The notes under the pieces: model-generated | What the model was told of the DNA's origin: nothing | The model's database searches: none | The model's input: only the letters and a program-made list of their open reading frames with translations | Program-made: the position numbers and the translations under genes | Origin: an uncultured Muribaculaceae bacterium | GTDB taxonomy: Bacteria; Bacteroidota; Bacteroidia; Bacteroidales; Muribaculaceae | Length of the DNA stretch: 64,000 nt | NCBI GenBank assembly: GCA_944321725.1 | Contig: CALUMI010000002.1 | Span: forward strand, 1 to 64,000 | Direction of reading: 5' to 3' | Part shown: one piece after another, positions 16,786 through 25,755 of the stretch | How the letters are laid out: each line of letters starts with the position of its first letter | Position numbering within the stretch: position 1 is the first letter of the stretch

Positions 16786-18732
16786 TTAAACGTCAAAACT
16801 ATTTAACACATATAGCGCGCGCAGCACCTCTCCTATGCTTGGGGCAAAACTTATTGCGCCATGCCCGTTGAATGGAGGATTGCCATCATAGAGCTCTGAT
16901 ATGGAGCCGATACACTCTTTTGTCATATCGTCCTCATATCCGATAAGCATTCTCCGCAGGAATGCGACACCGCTATGCCCGAATACTTTCAGATAGGCAT
17001 CGGTGTAGAAGCCTGAGAGCCACGGGCGCGTGGGTCCGTTGAAGTATGAATAGATTCTTTGTGTGCTGCTGCCTACAAAGAAAGGATTGTATCCATAGCT
17101 CTTTGGGCTCAGCGTTCGGAGTCCCATGGGAGTCAGCAATTCTCTTGTGACGATGTCGAGTATGCGTTTGCGCTGCACACGGTCGAGAGGGGAGAAGTCG
17201 CACCCGGCGGCTATTATCATGTTGGGGCGAACGCTCAAATCCATATAGTTGCCGTCTACATAATCGTAGAGATAACCATAGTCGTTTAGGAACGTCCTGA
17301 CGAACGCCTCCTTCAGTTTTGCCGCTGTGTATTCCCAATCGTTGTATCGTTCGGGTTTGTTTTGCTCGTCTTTAAACAGTGTTATGCCGAACATTAGCGC
17401 GTTATACCACAGCGCGTTGAACTCCACTATAAAGCCTGTGCGCGGTAGGAATGGTTTTCCGTCGGTTGTTTCCACGTCCATCCATGTGACGGGATGAATT
17501 GTGCCGTTGGTGGATAACATTCCTTCGTTGTTGATATACAGGTTTTTTTGTTTGCCGTCGAGTATGAAGTTGATGATGCTTTCAAGCAGTTTCCCGTATT
17601 TTTGCAATGTTTCTGCCGTACCGCAGAATTTGTAATATTGGTTGATTGTCCAACAAGCCCATAGCGGAATGTCGGGTAAATCGATGTCTTTTATTGTCGG
17701 ATCCTGTTCTCCGGTTTCCATGTATTTGCGGAGAGCGTTTTCGGCGGTCGACATTATTTTCTCGAAATCATCTTTGTGGTCGATGGCGAGGGTCGTGCCG
17801 GGTAGGGCGACAAACAGGTCGCGGGCTATGATTTTAAACCAAGGATAGCCGGCAAGCAGATAGTTGTTGTCGCCGTCTTTCAGGTAGCATTGTTTTGCCG
17901 AATTTTTCAGACAGTTGAAAAAACTTGTGCGCGGAGTGCGTCCTTGCGATTCTTTCTCGAATGTGGCTGCAAATCCCCGCGTTTTGGCCGGTTCTGTGCT
18001 TGCCGAGAATATTATGCTTTCTCCTTTTTTTATTGGAATGCGGAAATAGCCCGGCACCCACAAATCCTCGCTGAACGGCTCTTCTCGCGCAAGGTCTTTG
18101 ATATATTCGATTCCTTTGTACCAATTCGGCTCGTAGACGAACTCGGGTTTATGGTTGAACTGCATGTATAGGCGTGGGAATCCTTCATAAAGGCAGAACG
18201 ACACTCCGTTTTCTGTTTCCTCATACGAGCTGTTCAGTTGCGAGTTTTCCGAGCAAAGGCTTGCCGCGTTTCTGAAAGCGAGGAATGGCTGAAATTGCAG
18301 AGTTGTCGGTGAATGGGCTTCTACAAGCGTGTATTTTATCAATATGCGGTTTTCATTTGTCACGAACACTTTTTCCTTTGTGAGGATTACGCCTCCGACG
18401 CGGTAAGTCATTTTTGGCACAGTGTCGCAATTAAACTCTCGCAGATATTTGTGTCCGTTTGGACTGTAGACACCGTTTTTATAGCGGTGTATTCCAAGAT
18501 TGAACGGTGCTCCGTGCTGAATGACTGTTTCATCGAGCGATGACAGCAGCACATAGTTGTCGTTGTTCATCTCTTTGATTGGGATGACAAATAACCCATG
18601 TTGCTTTCGTGTATTACAGCCGATAACCGTCGTACAATGATAAGCGCCTGCTTTGTTTGTGCGAAGAATCTCTTTTGGCAGAGATTGATCGAGATTGATA
18701 AGTAGGTTTTTATCGAACTTAAGGTAACTCAT
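16786..18732 (-). CDS. Glycogen debranching enzyme (amylo-alpha-1,6-glucosidase type)
   Basis: Bacterial/archaeal-type debranching enzyme of 648 residues that removes alpha-1,6 branch glucose from glycogen. An N-terminal beta-rich GDE_N domain (about 1-240) precedes an (alpha/alpha)6 catalytic domain (about 290-640). The catalytic part has GYPWFKIIARDLFVALPG, WMDVETTDGKPFLPRTG with probable catalytic carboxylates, and GPTRPWLSGFYTDAYLK near the end. No signal peptide is seen. It is the first gene of the minus-strand glycogen set; no clear promoter could be recognised in the AT-rich 137 bases upstream. Confidence 0.92.
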   Translation of the reverse strand: MSYLKFDKNLLINLDQSLPKEILRTNKAGAYHCTTVIGCNTRKQHGLFVIPIKEMNNDNYVLLSSLDETVIQHGAPFNLGIHRYKNGVYSPNGHKYLREFNCDTVPKMTYRVGGVILTKEKVFVTNENRILIKYTLVEAHSPTTLQFQPFLAFRNAASLCSENSQLNSSYEETENGVSFCLYEGFPRLYMQFNHKPEFVYEPNWYKGIEYIKDLAREEPFSEDLWVPGYFRIPIKKGESIIFSASTEPAKTRGFAATFEKESQGRTPRTSFFNCLKNSAKQCYLKDGDNNYLLAGYPWFKIIARDLFVALPGTTLAIDHKDDFEKIMSTAENALRKYMETGEQDPTIKDIDLPDIPLWACWTINQYYKFCGTAETLQKYGKLLESIINFILDGKQKNLYINNEGMLSTNGTIHPVTWMDVETTDGKPFLPRTGFIVEFNALWYNALMFGITLFKDEQNKPERYNDWEYTAAKLKEAFVRTFLNDYGYLYDYVDGNYMDLSVRPNMIIAAGCDFSPLDRVQRKRILDIVTRELLTPMGLRTLSPKSYGYNPFFVGSSTQRIYSYFNGPTRPWLSGFYTDAYLKVFGHSGVAFLRRMLIGYEDDMTKECIGSISELYDGNPPFNGHGAISFAPSIGEVLRALYVLNSFDV

Positions 18733-18869
18733 AGGGTTTATATATTTTGGAGTTATAAATTATAATGGTCACATTAATTAACGCACGAATTTATGTATAA
18801 TTTTTCTACAAAAAAAGAAATGTGTTGCAAAACATATATTTTGCGCATTTCGGCGATGTTTTTCGCTGT

Positions 18870-19841
18870 TTATACGTTTAATTCGGCACGTATTGAGTTT
18901 ACAAAATCCCAAAATCCTGATTCAATGGTGTTGAATATGTTGCTTTTTTCTTGTGCCTTTACCGGAGTGAATACTTTCAGGCCGGCATGGTGGCATTCTA
19001 TCTCGATGGTTTCGGGCATCATGAGTGTTTCGCCGTCGAGATGCATTATGCCGGGTTTGTCGCGTTGTATTGTCAGCGATGGTGTGCGGAAAGAGATTAT
19101 ATTTGTATCTTGGTCTATATGCTTTGAAAACAGCAATATGCCGAGTATGGCGGTGTCGAACGGCGTTATGGGCAGTATCACGGTTACGTCGATAAGCCCG
19201 TCCTGCATGTCGGCATTCGGGGTGATGTAGGCGTTATTGCCATATTGAGAGGCGTTGCCGCATGCGATTATGAATGCCTTTTCTGTGATTATTCCGTCGG
19301 GGGTGATGATTTTGTATGATTGCGAGCGGTATTTCAAATATTCCGACAGCGCGCTTTTGACATAACTCAGCGGGCCGCGTTTGCCGTTTTTCGCGAATTT
19401 TGCGCTTACTTGCGCGTCGAACCCCACTCCGCATGTGCAGAAAAAAGGATGCCGGTTGGCTGTGCAATAGTCGTATTGTCCGATGTTGCGGTCGTTGATT
19501 ATTTTTAGGGCGTCGGGTATCGACAGCGGTATGTTGAGATGCCGCGCCAACCCGTTGCCTGAGCCGTTGGGGATTATGCCCAACGCGGTGTCGGTATTGC
19601 ACAGGGCGGATGCCGTTTCGTTGACCGTGCCATCGCCGCCTATTGCAACTACTCCGTAAAAACCTTTGTCGGAGGCCTCTTTGGCAAGCTGGTAGGCGTG
19701 ATTCGGACGTTGGGTAAACCGAATGGAAAGGTCGAAGACCGATGTGTCGATTTGCTGTCTGATTATTTCAGGCAGATAGTCTTTGTTTGAGGTTCCTGAA
19801 ATAGGGTTTATCAATATCAATATTTGTTTCTTGCTTTCCAT
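18870..19841 (-). CDS. Diacylglycerol kinase-family lipid kinase (YegS/BmrU type)
   Basis: Soluble lipid kinase of 323 residues that phosphorylates diacylglycerol or a related lipid with ATP. The N-terminal fold has NPISGTSNK and the nucleotide motif AIGGDGTVNETASAL, then IPNGSGNGLARHL. The C-terminal beta-sandwich contains MQDGLIDVTVI and HLDGETLM. It is probably monocistronic, with a promoter at 19859-19889, and is divergent from the DUF308-like gene. The exact lipid substrate (diacylglycerol, sphingosine or another lipid) is not readable; since Bacteroidales make sphingolipids, a sphingoid substrate is possible. Confidence 0.9.
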   Translation of the reverse strand: MESKKQILILINPISGTSNKDYLPEIIRQQIDTSVFDLSIRFTQRPNHAYQLAKEASDKGFYGVVAIGGDGTVNETASALCNTDTALGIIPNGSGNGLARHLNIPLSIPDALKIINDRNIGQYDYCTANRHPFFCTCGVGFDAQVSAKFAKNGKRGPLSYVKSALSEYLKYRSQSYKIITPDGIITEKAFIIACGNASQYGNNAYITPNADMQDGLIDVTVILPITPFDTAILGILLFSKHIDQDTNIISFRTPSLTIQRDKPGIMHLDGETLMMPETIEIECHHAGLKVFTPVKAQEKSNIFNTIESGFWDFVNSIRAELNV

Positions 19842-19858
19842 TGCCTTTTATGCCGCTA

Positions 19859-19889
19859 CAAAGATAATGTAAATCGGGCGCAGAACAAC
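19859..19889 (-). promoter_or_regulatory. Promoter for the lipid kinase gene
   Basis: The minus strand reads GTTG (19886-19889), 19 bases, TATCTTTG (19859-19866). The start codon is 18 bases downstream. Confidence 0.7.
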
Positions 19890-20009
19890 CAAACTTGTTT
19901 GAAATTGTTTTGCCGGGATGCAGCTTGTCTGAAGATAAAAAATACTATCAAAAGTGTGGATGTTTGGAAATAAGTGACTATCTTCGTGGAAACTGAAAAA
20001 CTGATTGAT

Positions 20010-20579
20010 ATGAATAACCGTTTGTCGTTGATTTCCAATATATTCATTTTTGCGGCAGGACTGATTTTGATTTTGACGCATTCGCAGGCGCGTATTTTTG
20101 AAACTATTATAATTATAATAGGTATTTTGTTTATTGTGCCGGGTTGTCTTGCTTTGGTGGCGTTGCTTTCGCGAAAAGCTCAGGGCAAAATCAACACGTT
20201 GGCATTGGTTCCTGTGGCGGGCGGGCTGTTGCTTGGCATTGCTTTGGTGGCTGCTCCTGCTTTTTTTGTGGAGGTGCTTTCTTATACGTTTGCCGTGCTT
20301 ATTATTGTCGGTGCGATAGTGAAATTCTGGACGCTTTTTTCTGTCGGAAGAATGGTTAAATTTCCGGTGTGGCTGTATGTGGTTCCAACCTTAATGCTTA
20401 TTTGCGGAATTGTGATATTGCTCACCGATGTGCGGACAATCGAAAGCGTGTTGGTGCTGATAACCGGCATTTCGTTTGTCGCTTATTCGGCTAATTCATT
20501 GTTGGAGTATATATCGGCGCGCAGATATAAAAAATCACATCCGTCGGTCGATGTGCCGGATGTGATTGAGATTGGTTGA
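20010..20579 (+). CDS. DUF308/HdeD-like small membrane protein
   Basis: Integral membrane protein of 189 residues with about six hydrophobic segments in pairs and short loops (two segments within 10-60, two within 75-120, two within 125-165), ending in a polar cytoplasmic tail. This matches the DUF308/HdeD-like pattern, whose biochemical function is unsettled; E. coli HdeD is linked to acid resistance. The start at 20010 (MNNRLSLISN) is preferred over an in-frame ATG at 19974, which would add a polar dodecapeptide ahead of the first membrane helix. It converges with the cytidylate-kinase-like gene 9 bases later. Confidence 0.7.
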   Translation: MNNRLSLISNIFIFAAGLILILTHSQARIFETIIIIIGILFIVPGCLALVALLSRKAQGKINTLALVPVAGGLLLGIALVAAPAFFVEVLSYTFAVLIIVGAIVKFWTLFSVGRMVKFPVWLYVVPTLMLICGIVILLTDVRTIESVLVLITGISFVAYSANSLLEYISARRYKKSHPSVDVPDVIEIG

Positions 20580-20588
20580 GATTAGTTG

Positions 20589-21212
20589 TTATTTCAGCCT
20601 GCGGCCTATATATTCGATTATGATGTCGATTATGTCGTTTTCCGGAAGGCGCGACGAGTCTAAGCACAGGTCATAGGAAGTGGAGTGTCCCCATTCCTTG
20701 TCCGTGTAGAAGTTGTAATATTCGGCTCTTAGTTTGTTCTCTTTTTTTGCGAGATTTTTTGCGTCGTCGATAGTGATGCCTTCCATTCGTTTGGCGATTC
20801 TCGCGGCGCAGGCGTCAGCCGACGCGCTTATGAACACGTTGATGCAGCGTGGGTTTTCACGCAGCAGGTAGTCCGCGCATCTTCCTACAATGACACACGA
20901 TTCGCGTTCGGCCGCGGAGCGTATCATGTCGCATATTGCTTTTTGCACGCTGTCGTAGTAGGATGCCGAAGGCGAAAATTGGTGCATGTAGAATCCGATA
21001 TTCATCGACAGGTTGCTTAGATAGAACGATGGCAATTTCTCATCGGCTTTCTTGAAGAGGGCGGGGTTCAGTCCTGCTTCTTTTGCGGCTTCCAATAGCA
21101 GTTCCTTGTCGTAGAATCTAACGCCGAGCCTTTCGGCTAATTTTTTGCCTATGTCGTGTCCGCCGCTTCCGAACTGGCGGCCTACTGTGATTACAAATTT
21201 TTTATCGGTCAT
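20589..21212 (-). CDS. Cytidylate kinase-like family protein
   Basis: P-loop NTPase of 207 residues in the cytidylate-kinase-like group (Pfam Cytidylate_kin2 type). It begins ITVGRQFGSGGHDIGKKLAERLG, where GRQFGSGG replaces a classical Walker A. An R-C-A-D-Y-L-L segment and a basic LID-like stretch (ARIAKRMEGI) follow. Members differ from the main Cmk, which is expected elsewhere in the genome, and their substrate is unproven. It has its own promoter at 21238-21269. Confidence 0.8.
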   Translation of the reverse strand: MTDKKFVITVGRQFGSGGHDIGKKLAERLGVRFYDKELLLEAAKEAGLNPALFKKADEKLPSFYLSNLSMNIGFYMHQFSPSASYYDSVQKAICDMIRSAAERESCVIVGRCADYLLRENPRCINVFISASADACAARIAKRMEGITIDDAKNLAKKENKLRAEYYNFYTDKEWGHSTSYDLCLDSSRLPENDIIDIIIEYIGRRLK

Positions 21213-21237
21213 AGCTTTGTATGTTTTTATGATACCA

Positions 21238-21269
21238 CAAATTTATTTGTTTCTTTTCAAAAAAACAAC
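21238..21269 (-). promoter_or_regulatory. Promoter for the cytidylate-kinase-like gene
   Basis: The minus strand reads GTTG (21266-21269), 20 bases, TAAATTTG (21238-21245), 25 bases ahead of the start codon. Confidence 0.7.
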
Positions 21270-21307
21270 CGAAATGCTTATTTGTCATTGTTGCGGCTGA
21301 TAGATTT

Positions 21308-21590
21308 TAGTGCGGCGGCTATGCCGCTATTCAAGTCCGCTAATTGGCCATCTCATCAGCCTTTTAAGCTGTAAGCGACGCAGCATGTCCTCCTCTGTAT
21401 GCGGAGAGGAGCGAAGCAAATAGGGGAGGTGCCACGAAGTGGCGGAGGGGTTTAGTGCCACTGTTGTGGCAGGTTATGAGGTTATAGGTTAGTCGCGGAG
21501 CGACGGCACTTCAGTGGAACCTACGGTAAGCGGAGCGCAGCCGTAGGCAGAGATGCTCTCTTTTACATCGGCGGCATAGCCGCCGCACTA
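21308..21590. repeat. MITE-like element with 20-bp perfect terminal inverted repeats
   Basis: 283-bp non-coding element. Its ends are exact inverted copies: TAGTGCGGCGGCTATGCCGC at 21308-21327 and the reverse complement at 21571-21590. Each end is itself partly self-complementary (GCGGC/GCCGC). Inside are further hairpins: 21390-21396/21405-21411, 21431-21435/21439-21443, 21456-21461/21466-21471, 21492-21496/21500-21504 and 21520-21526/21541-21547. It is more GC-rich than the flanks and contains no plausible gene. The structure suggests a miniature inverted-repeat transposable element or a composite REP-like palindrome cluster. No target-site duplication is obvious. Confidence 0.72.
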
Positions 21591-21662
21591 CGGAGTGGCT
21601 TTTTGAGGTGACTTTTGAGGGTATGTCGGGACTAAATGGGTATAAAAAAGTTAAATAAATGT

Positions 21663-21692
21663 TTTGCAATGTCGTGATTTGGTGTAACTTTG
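21663..21692 (+). promoter_or_regulatory. Promoter for the PCMD/calycin protein gene
   Basis: TTTG (21663-21666), 18 bases, TAACTTTG (21685-21692), an almost ideal Bacteroides promoter 37 bases ahead of the ATG. It lies outside the MITE-like element. Confidence 0.82.
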
Positions 21693-21729
21693 CACCGTTT
21701 AAATTGAAAATAATCAAATTTTTAGCAGT

Positions 21730-23784
21730 ATGAATAAAAAATTTTACTTATTAGGTTTGTGTGTCGCCGCGTCGGCGGCATTTGCTGATGCCCAACAGCT
21801 TCCCAACGTCGGGTTCGATGATTGGAAAGAGATATGTGGGGAATCAATGAACACTGCCGGAGAAGGAAGTACGTATGTTCGACCGGGCAAAGAGCCGGCA
21901 TCATGGAATGGTTCAAGTGTGCTTCAAAATGTATTAGGTACGGATCTCCCATTTGTAGTTGTTGAGGAAGTAAGTGATGGTGAAAATAATTTTGCCATGC
22001 TTAAAAATGGCAATGCAATGGGGAATACGATGCCGGCTTTCATTTCATTGTCAACTCCTTGGGTTTTTGTTTATGGTACAAATTTATCGGAGATGTTAAA
22101 CTATGCTTCCGCAGGTGATGGTGGCAGTTATGGAGGTATTGAATTCGCATATAAGCCAGATGCTGTTTATTTGAAATATAGACGGACTGCTACTGAGGGC
22201 GAAATAGCTCACGTGATAGCATATTTGTGGAACGGGACGTATAAGTCTAATGCTCCTACATCTGTATCAGGAAGTAAGCCCGACTTTGTATATACTTACA
22301 GTCGGGAAATGGAAAATATAGATCGTGTAATATTAGGAAAACAGAAAGAAGCAGAAACTGTTATCCAACAAGGCAAATTGATTGCTTCGTGCGATTATGA
22401 AATTAATGCTAACACAAAAGATTGGGAAGATCTTATTGTGCCGTTGAATTATAATGAAGAAAATTTGGGAGAAACTCCAGATATGGTGAATGTAATTATT
22501 TCTTCTGCCGATTATTGGACACGCGGCAATATGAAAGCTAATAGCCGGTTGGATATCGACGATGTAGATTTTGTTTATTATTCTACATTGACGGAATTGA
22601 AAGTCAACGGTGAAGCTGTTGCGTTGGAAGACGGTGAATATGAGTATGCCATGAGCGGTACGGAGCTTCCTACAGCTGAGCAGGTTGCTGCCACGACTAA
22701 GAGCCAATTTGCGGAGGCTGCGGTTTCTGTTGACGCCGCAAATGCTCAGGTGCGCATAGTTGTTACCAATCAGGGTGGCAAGGATGTTGACGGCGAAATA
22801 TTGCATACCTACGTCCTTCAATACGAAAAAGCTGTTGAAGCCGCGTCTTATGAGGGGTATCTGAATATCGATATGATGGGTTCTCCGCTTGCTTATAACC
22901 AAAGTGCCGCTATTGAGATTGCCGATAAAGGAGAGGGCTTGTGTACTTTCACTCTTCCGGATTTCAATCTTGGCGGTACGCCGTTTGGTGATATTGTTGT
23001 CGATGATGTAACTGTCGTGGAAGCTGATGGCGTGAAAACTTACAACGGTTCTGTAGATGACTTGACTTTGAACGGAGGCATAGTTGCGGATGTGGTATTG
23101 AATGGGACAATCAATGCCGACAATGTTTGCGATTTCAATATAAATGTGACTTGGAACGACTTTCCTATAGCAGTGACGTTTACTACCGACCTTGTAGGCG
23201 AGGATTATGCCGGCTATCTTAATATTGAAATGGGAGGAGTTCCTATGGGACAAGAACAGCAGGCTTCTGTAAAGATAGCATTGACTGCCGCTGACAAATG
23301 CACGTTCCTTCTTCCTGATTTTCAATTCGGCGGAATTCCGTTGGGCGATATAATGGTTGAGAACGTAGCTATCACTGGCGGTGAGAATGGCGAGAAAGTA
23401 TATAGCGGCTCTACTGTAGAGGATCTTGTTCTTGTGCCGGGTGCTATCACAGCGTCTGTGGAGATTGATGGCACGATAACAGCAGATGGTCATTGCAATT
23501 TCAAGATAGATGTGCTTTGGAAAGAGAAAAACACTCCTATAGAAGTGACATTTACTACTGAAAGTCTTTCAGGCGTTGAAGGCATAGATGGCGACGCTGT
23601 TGCTGTTTATGGCATGGAAGGCGCGGTGGCAGTAAGCGGCTATAACGGTGTGGTTGACGTATATGCGGCTGACGGCCGGTTGGTTAAGAGCGTTGTTGCC
23701 GACGGTGATGTGAAGATTGCATTGAATGGCGGCCTTTATATCGTGCGCGTGGGATCTGACGCTTATAAAGTGTTTGTAAGATAA
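21730..23784 (+). CDS. Secreted PCMD and tandem calycin-like domain protein with T9SS tail
   Basis: Predicted surface or secreted protein of 684 residues. A signal peptide (about residues 1-22, ending AFADAQ) is followed by a region resembling the PCMD (putative carbohydrate metabolism) domain at about 25-290, beginning NVGFDDWKEI. A short linker domain follows, then two tandem copies of a calycin-like beta-barrel unit, about 372-488 (YEGYLNIDM) and 492-612 (YAGYLNIEM), each with a TFxLPDF-x-xGGxPxGDI motif and ending in VTFTT. The last 60 residues (VDVYAADGRLVKSV, then GGLYIVRVG) match a T9SS type A sorting domain. The ligand is unknown. It is monocistronic, with a strong promoter and terminator. 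Confidence 0.8.
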   Translation: MNKKFYLLGLCVAASAAFADAQQLPNVGFDDWKEICGESMNTAGEGSTYVRPGKEPASWNGSSVLQNVLGTDLPFVVVEEVSDGENNFAMLKNGNAMGNTMPAFISLSTPWVFVYGTNLSEMLNYASAGDGGSYGGIEFAYKPDAVYLKYRRTATEGEIAHVIAYLWNGTYKSNAPTSVSGSKPDFVYTYSREMENIDRVILGKQKEAETVIQQGKLIASCDYEINANTKDWEDLIVPLNYNEENLGETPDMVNVIISSADYWTRGNMKANSRLDIDDVDFVYYSTLTELKVNGEAVALEDGEYEYAMSGTELPTAEQVAATTKSQFAEAAVSVDAANAQVRIVVTNQGGKDVDGEILHTYVLQYEKAVEAASYEGYLNIDMMGSPLAYNQSAAIEIADKGEGLCTFTLPDFNLGGTPFGDIVVDDVTVVEADGVKTYNGSVDDLTLNGGIVADVVLNGTINADNVCDFNINVTWNDFPIAVTFTTDLVGEDYAGYLNIEMGGVPMGQEQQASVKIALTAADKCTFLLPDFQFGGIPLGDIMVENVAITGGENGEKVYSGSTVEDLVLVPGAITASVEIDGTITADGHCNFKIDVLWKEKNTPIEVTFTTESLSGVEGIDGDAVAVYGMEGAVAVSGYNGVVDVYAADGRLVKSVVADGDVKIALNGGLYIVRVGSDAYKVFVR

Positions 23785-23809
23785 GAGAGAGAAAATCTGA
23801 TTAATATTT

Positions 23810-23847
23810 GCGGGACGCATCCTCTATGGGCGCGTCCCGCTTTATTT
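23810..23847 (+). terminator. Terminator of the PCMD/calycin gene
   Basis: 9-bp GC-rich stem GCGGGACGC (23810-23818) with GCGTCCCGC (23832-23840), then TTTATTT. Confidence 0.85.
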
Positions 23848-23854
23848 ATAAAAA

Positions 23855-23900
23855 TTGCACAACAATGCGCTGAGTTCATATTTGCGCTATTGTTGTGCAA
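23855..23900 (-). terminator. Terminator of the M6 protease gene
   Basis: 12-bp perfect stem (23855-23866 with 23889-23900). On the minus strand it is followed by TTTTTATAAA. It sits back to back with the plus-strand terminator at 23810-23847. Confidence 0.82.
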
Positions 23901-23921
23901 TCAGTTTGGCTTTATCCGATG

Positions 23922-25742
23922 CTATTTTACGGCGATTTTGGATATTGCAGTAGCTCCATCGGGCGCGGTCAGTTTTACTATATAGATGCCCGGTGTTGCC
24001 GGTATCTCAGATGCGTTGCCGCTATACAGGGTAGCGCCTTGCATGTTTACCACTTCCGTTTTCTCAACAGTGCCGTCTATAACTATGCGTCCGTAGCCGC
24101 CTGTGGCTTTTGCGGTGTGTGCAGAGGCTTTGCCTATGCCGCCTTGTTCGGGCTCGGCGGTTTTGTCGCTTATCGTAAAGCGTATGTTGCCGGATTTTTC
24201 GTCATGTCGGATGTCGTTGATTGTATAGTTGCCGAACTCCACCGTCTCTTCTTCCAAATATCCCGGAAACATCGGATAGTATAGGAACGGATACCGGTTT
24301 TGCGAGTCATTGCATACGTAGGACACACCCATATCGTCTTTGTAGTTGTTGACGGTATTGTTTTCCCATTTGAATTCATTGTAGTTTATTCTCGTGATGA
24401 GCATACCTTTGTCGCCGGGCATGCCGTCGTATGTTTGCCCTATATATTTGTCCCATCCTTCTCCGTCGCGGTATTCAAGCAGGTAAAATTCTTTTGGCGA
24501 CGGAGCATTTCCGTCTAAATTGTGTTCCGTGCCGTCGGAAGTGAGCAGGTACACATTTTTCTCGGTTATTGGCGCAAGCTCCATTTCTGTTCCCTCGTAT
24601 GACGGATAAATTTGTTGCGGCTTAATCCAACCCAAGCACATGCGCTCATATCCTGAATAGGCAGGCGGTGTACGGCTGTAGTTGGTATATGAGCCGCTGT
24701 CCATCACATCGTAGCTTCCGGGTGTAAAGAATCCTCCGGAGTAGTTGGTGTCGTACAGGTCGGGCAGACCGAGCACATGCCCGAACTCGTGGATGAATGT
24801 GCCTACGCCGTCGAAAGCGGAATCTATTGTCCTGCGGTAAGATTCGCTAATCTCGTTGCTGCAAGCATAATCAGCGACGTGTACACCGTCGACTTCCGTG
24901 TCGCCATCGTAGTTATAACCTTCCACTACAGTCCATTGGTGCGGCCAAATGGTGTCTTCCGACCCTCCGTTGGCTTCTCCCGCACCGGCATAGAACACGT
25001 AGACTCTGTCGATGTTTCCGTCGCCGTCATAGTCGTATTGCGACATGTCGTGGTCGTCGGCAGAGGCGAGTTGGCATGCCTCGACAATCATTGCGGTTGG
25101 ATTGCGGTCGTCGCCCCAAGTGTCGTTTCCTCCGTAATACGCCATGTCCTGCGACAGCGTGTATGGCCCGAGCACATCAAAGACAGGAGAATACAGTCCG
25201 TAGGACGAGTCGCGGAAGAAATCGTATGCGCTGCCCGTAGCGTATTCTTCGTTGTAGCCCGGTTCGTTGAGCACATTCTCAAACATTTCTTTGCCATACT
25301 CAAATTCGTTGTCGGCAAAATTTACGAGTATCACCAAGCCGTGTTGTGTGCTGAGCGGTGTGTCGCCTTTTCCGGCATCTTTTCTCGTTATGTTGCGTTT
25401 TGTCCGGCGATTTTTGTAGATGCCGGCCAATTTTTTTGATGTGGCATTGTCGCCGGCCATGAATTTTTTTGCTTTTGCAGGCAGCGGTTGCCCCACCTTG
25501 TATTTGGTGGCTTCTATGCCTGTGTCGCTGACTGTGGCATAATAGAAATATCCGTCTGACTCTTTCACTATTGTGCCGTCGGCAAGTGTGGCAAAGTGGA
25601 AATTCTCGTCGCCGCACAGACGTATTTCTATCGTGGTGCCGTCGGGCATTGTGCGTGTTATCAGTCCTTTATAGGCGGGAATTGCCGATGCCGACGCTAT
25701 GGCCGCGGCCAACAGCAGTGATGCTACAAATCTTTTATTCAT
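23922..25742 (-). CDS. Secreted M6-family metalloprotease with T9SS tail
   Basis: Zinc metalloprotease of 606 residues related to immune inhibitor A (M6). A signal peptide (about 1-20) leads into a propeptide-like region (20-130) and a catalytic domain with HEFGHVLGLPD, where H318, E319 and H322 form the HExxH core and D328 is the likely third-ligand position. An EF-hand-like YDYDGDGNIDRV (about 237-247) suggests calcium binding. The C-terminus (VVNMQGATLYSG, then PGIYIVKL) is a T9SS-type sorting tail. Its start lies 13 bases after the OmpA-family gene, so the two may be co-transcribed. Substrates are unknown; extracellular or host proteins are likely. Confidence 0.9.
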   Translation of the reverse strand: MNKRFVASLLLAAAIASASAIPAYKGLITRTMPDGTTIEIRLCGDENFHFATLADGTIVKESDGYFYYATVSDTGIEATKYKVGQPLPAKAKKFMAGDNATSKKLAGIYKNRRTKRNITRKDAGKGDTPLSTQHGLVILVNFADNEFEYGKEMFENVLNEPGYNEEYATGSAYDFFRDSSYGLYSPVFDVLGPYTLSQDMAYYGGNDTWGDDRNPTAMIVEACQLASADDHDMSQYDYDGDGNIDRVYVFYAGAGEANGGSEDTIWPHQWTVVEGYNYDGDTEVDGVHVADYACSNEISESYRRTIDSAFDGVGTFIHEFGHVLGLPDLYDTNYSGGFFTPGSYDVMDSGSYTNYSRTPPAYSGYERMCLGWIKPQQIYPSYEGTEMELAPITEKNVYLLTSDGTEHNLDGNAPSPKEFYLLEYRDGEGWDKYIGQTYDGMPGDKGMLITRINYNEFKWENNTVNNYKDDMGVSYVCNDSQNRYPFLYYPMFPGYLEEETVEFGNYTINDIRHDEKSGNIRFTISDKTAEPEQGGIGKASAHTAKATGGYGRIVIDGTVEKTEVVNMQGATLYSGNASEIPATPGIYIVKLTAPDGATAISKIAVK

Positions 25743-25755
25743 AATTCTTTGGTTG

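Noticed and set aside
21361..21560. Degraded insertion sequence with transposase remnant
   Set aside because: Translations across the 283-bp element give no transposase-like segment; only palindromes are present.
22333..23493. Long minus-strand open frame (386 codons) opposite the PCMD/calycin gene
   Set aside because: Antisense shadow of a gene with signal peptide, repeated domains and sorting tail; no start context or domain on the minus strand.
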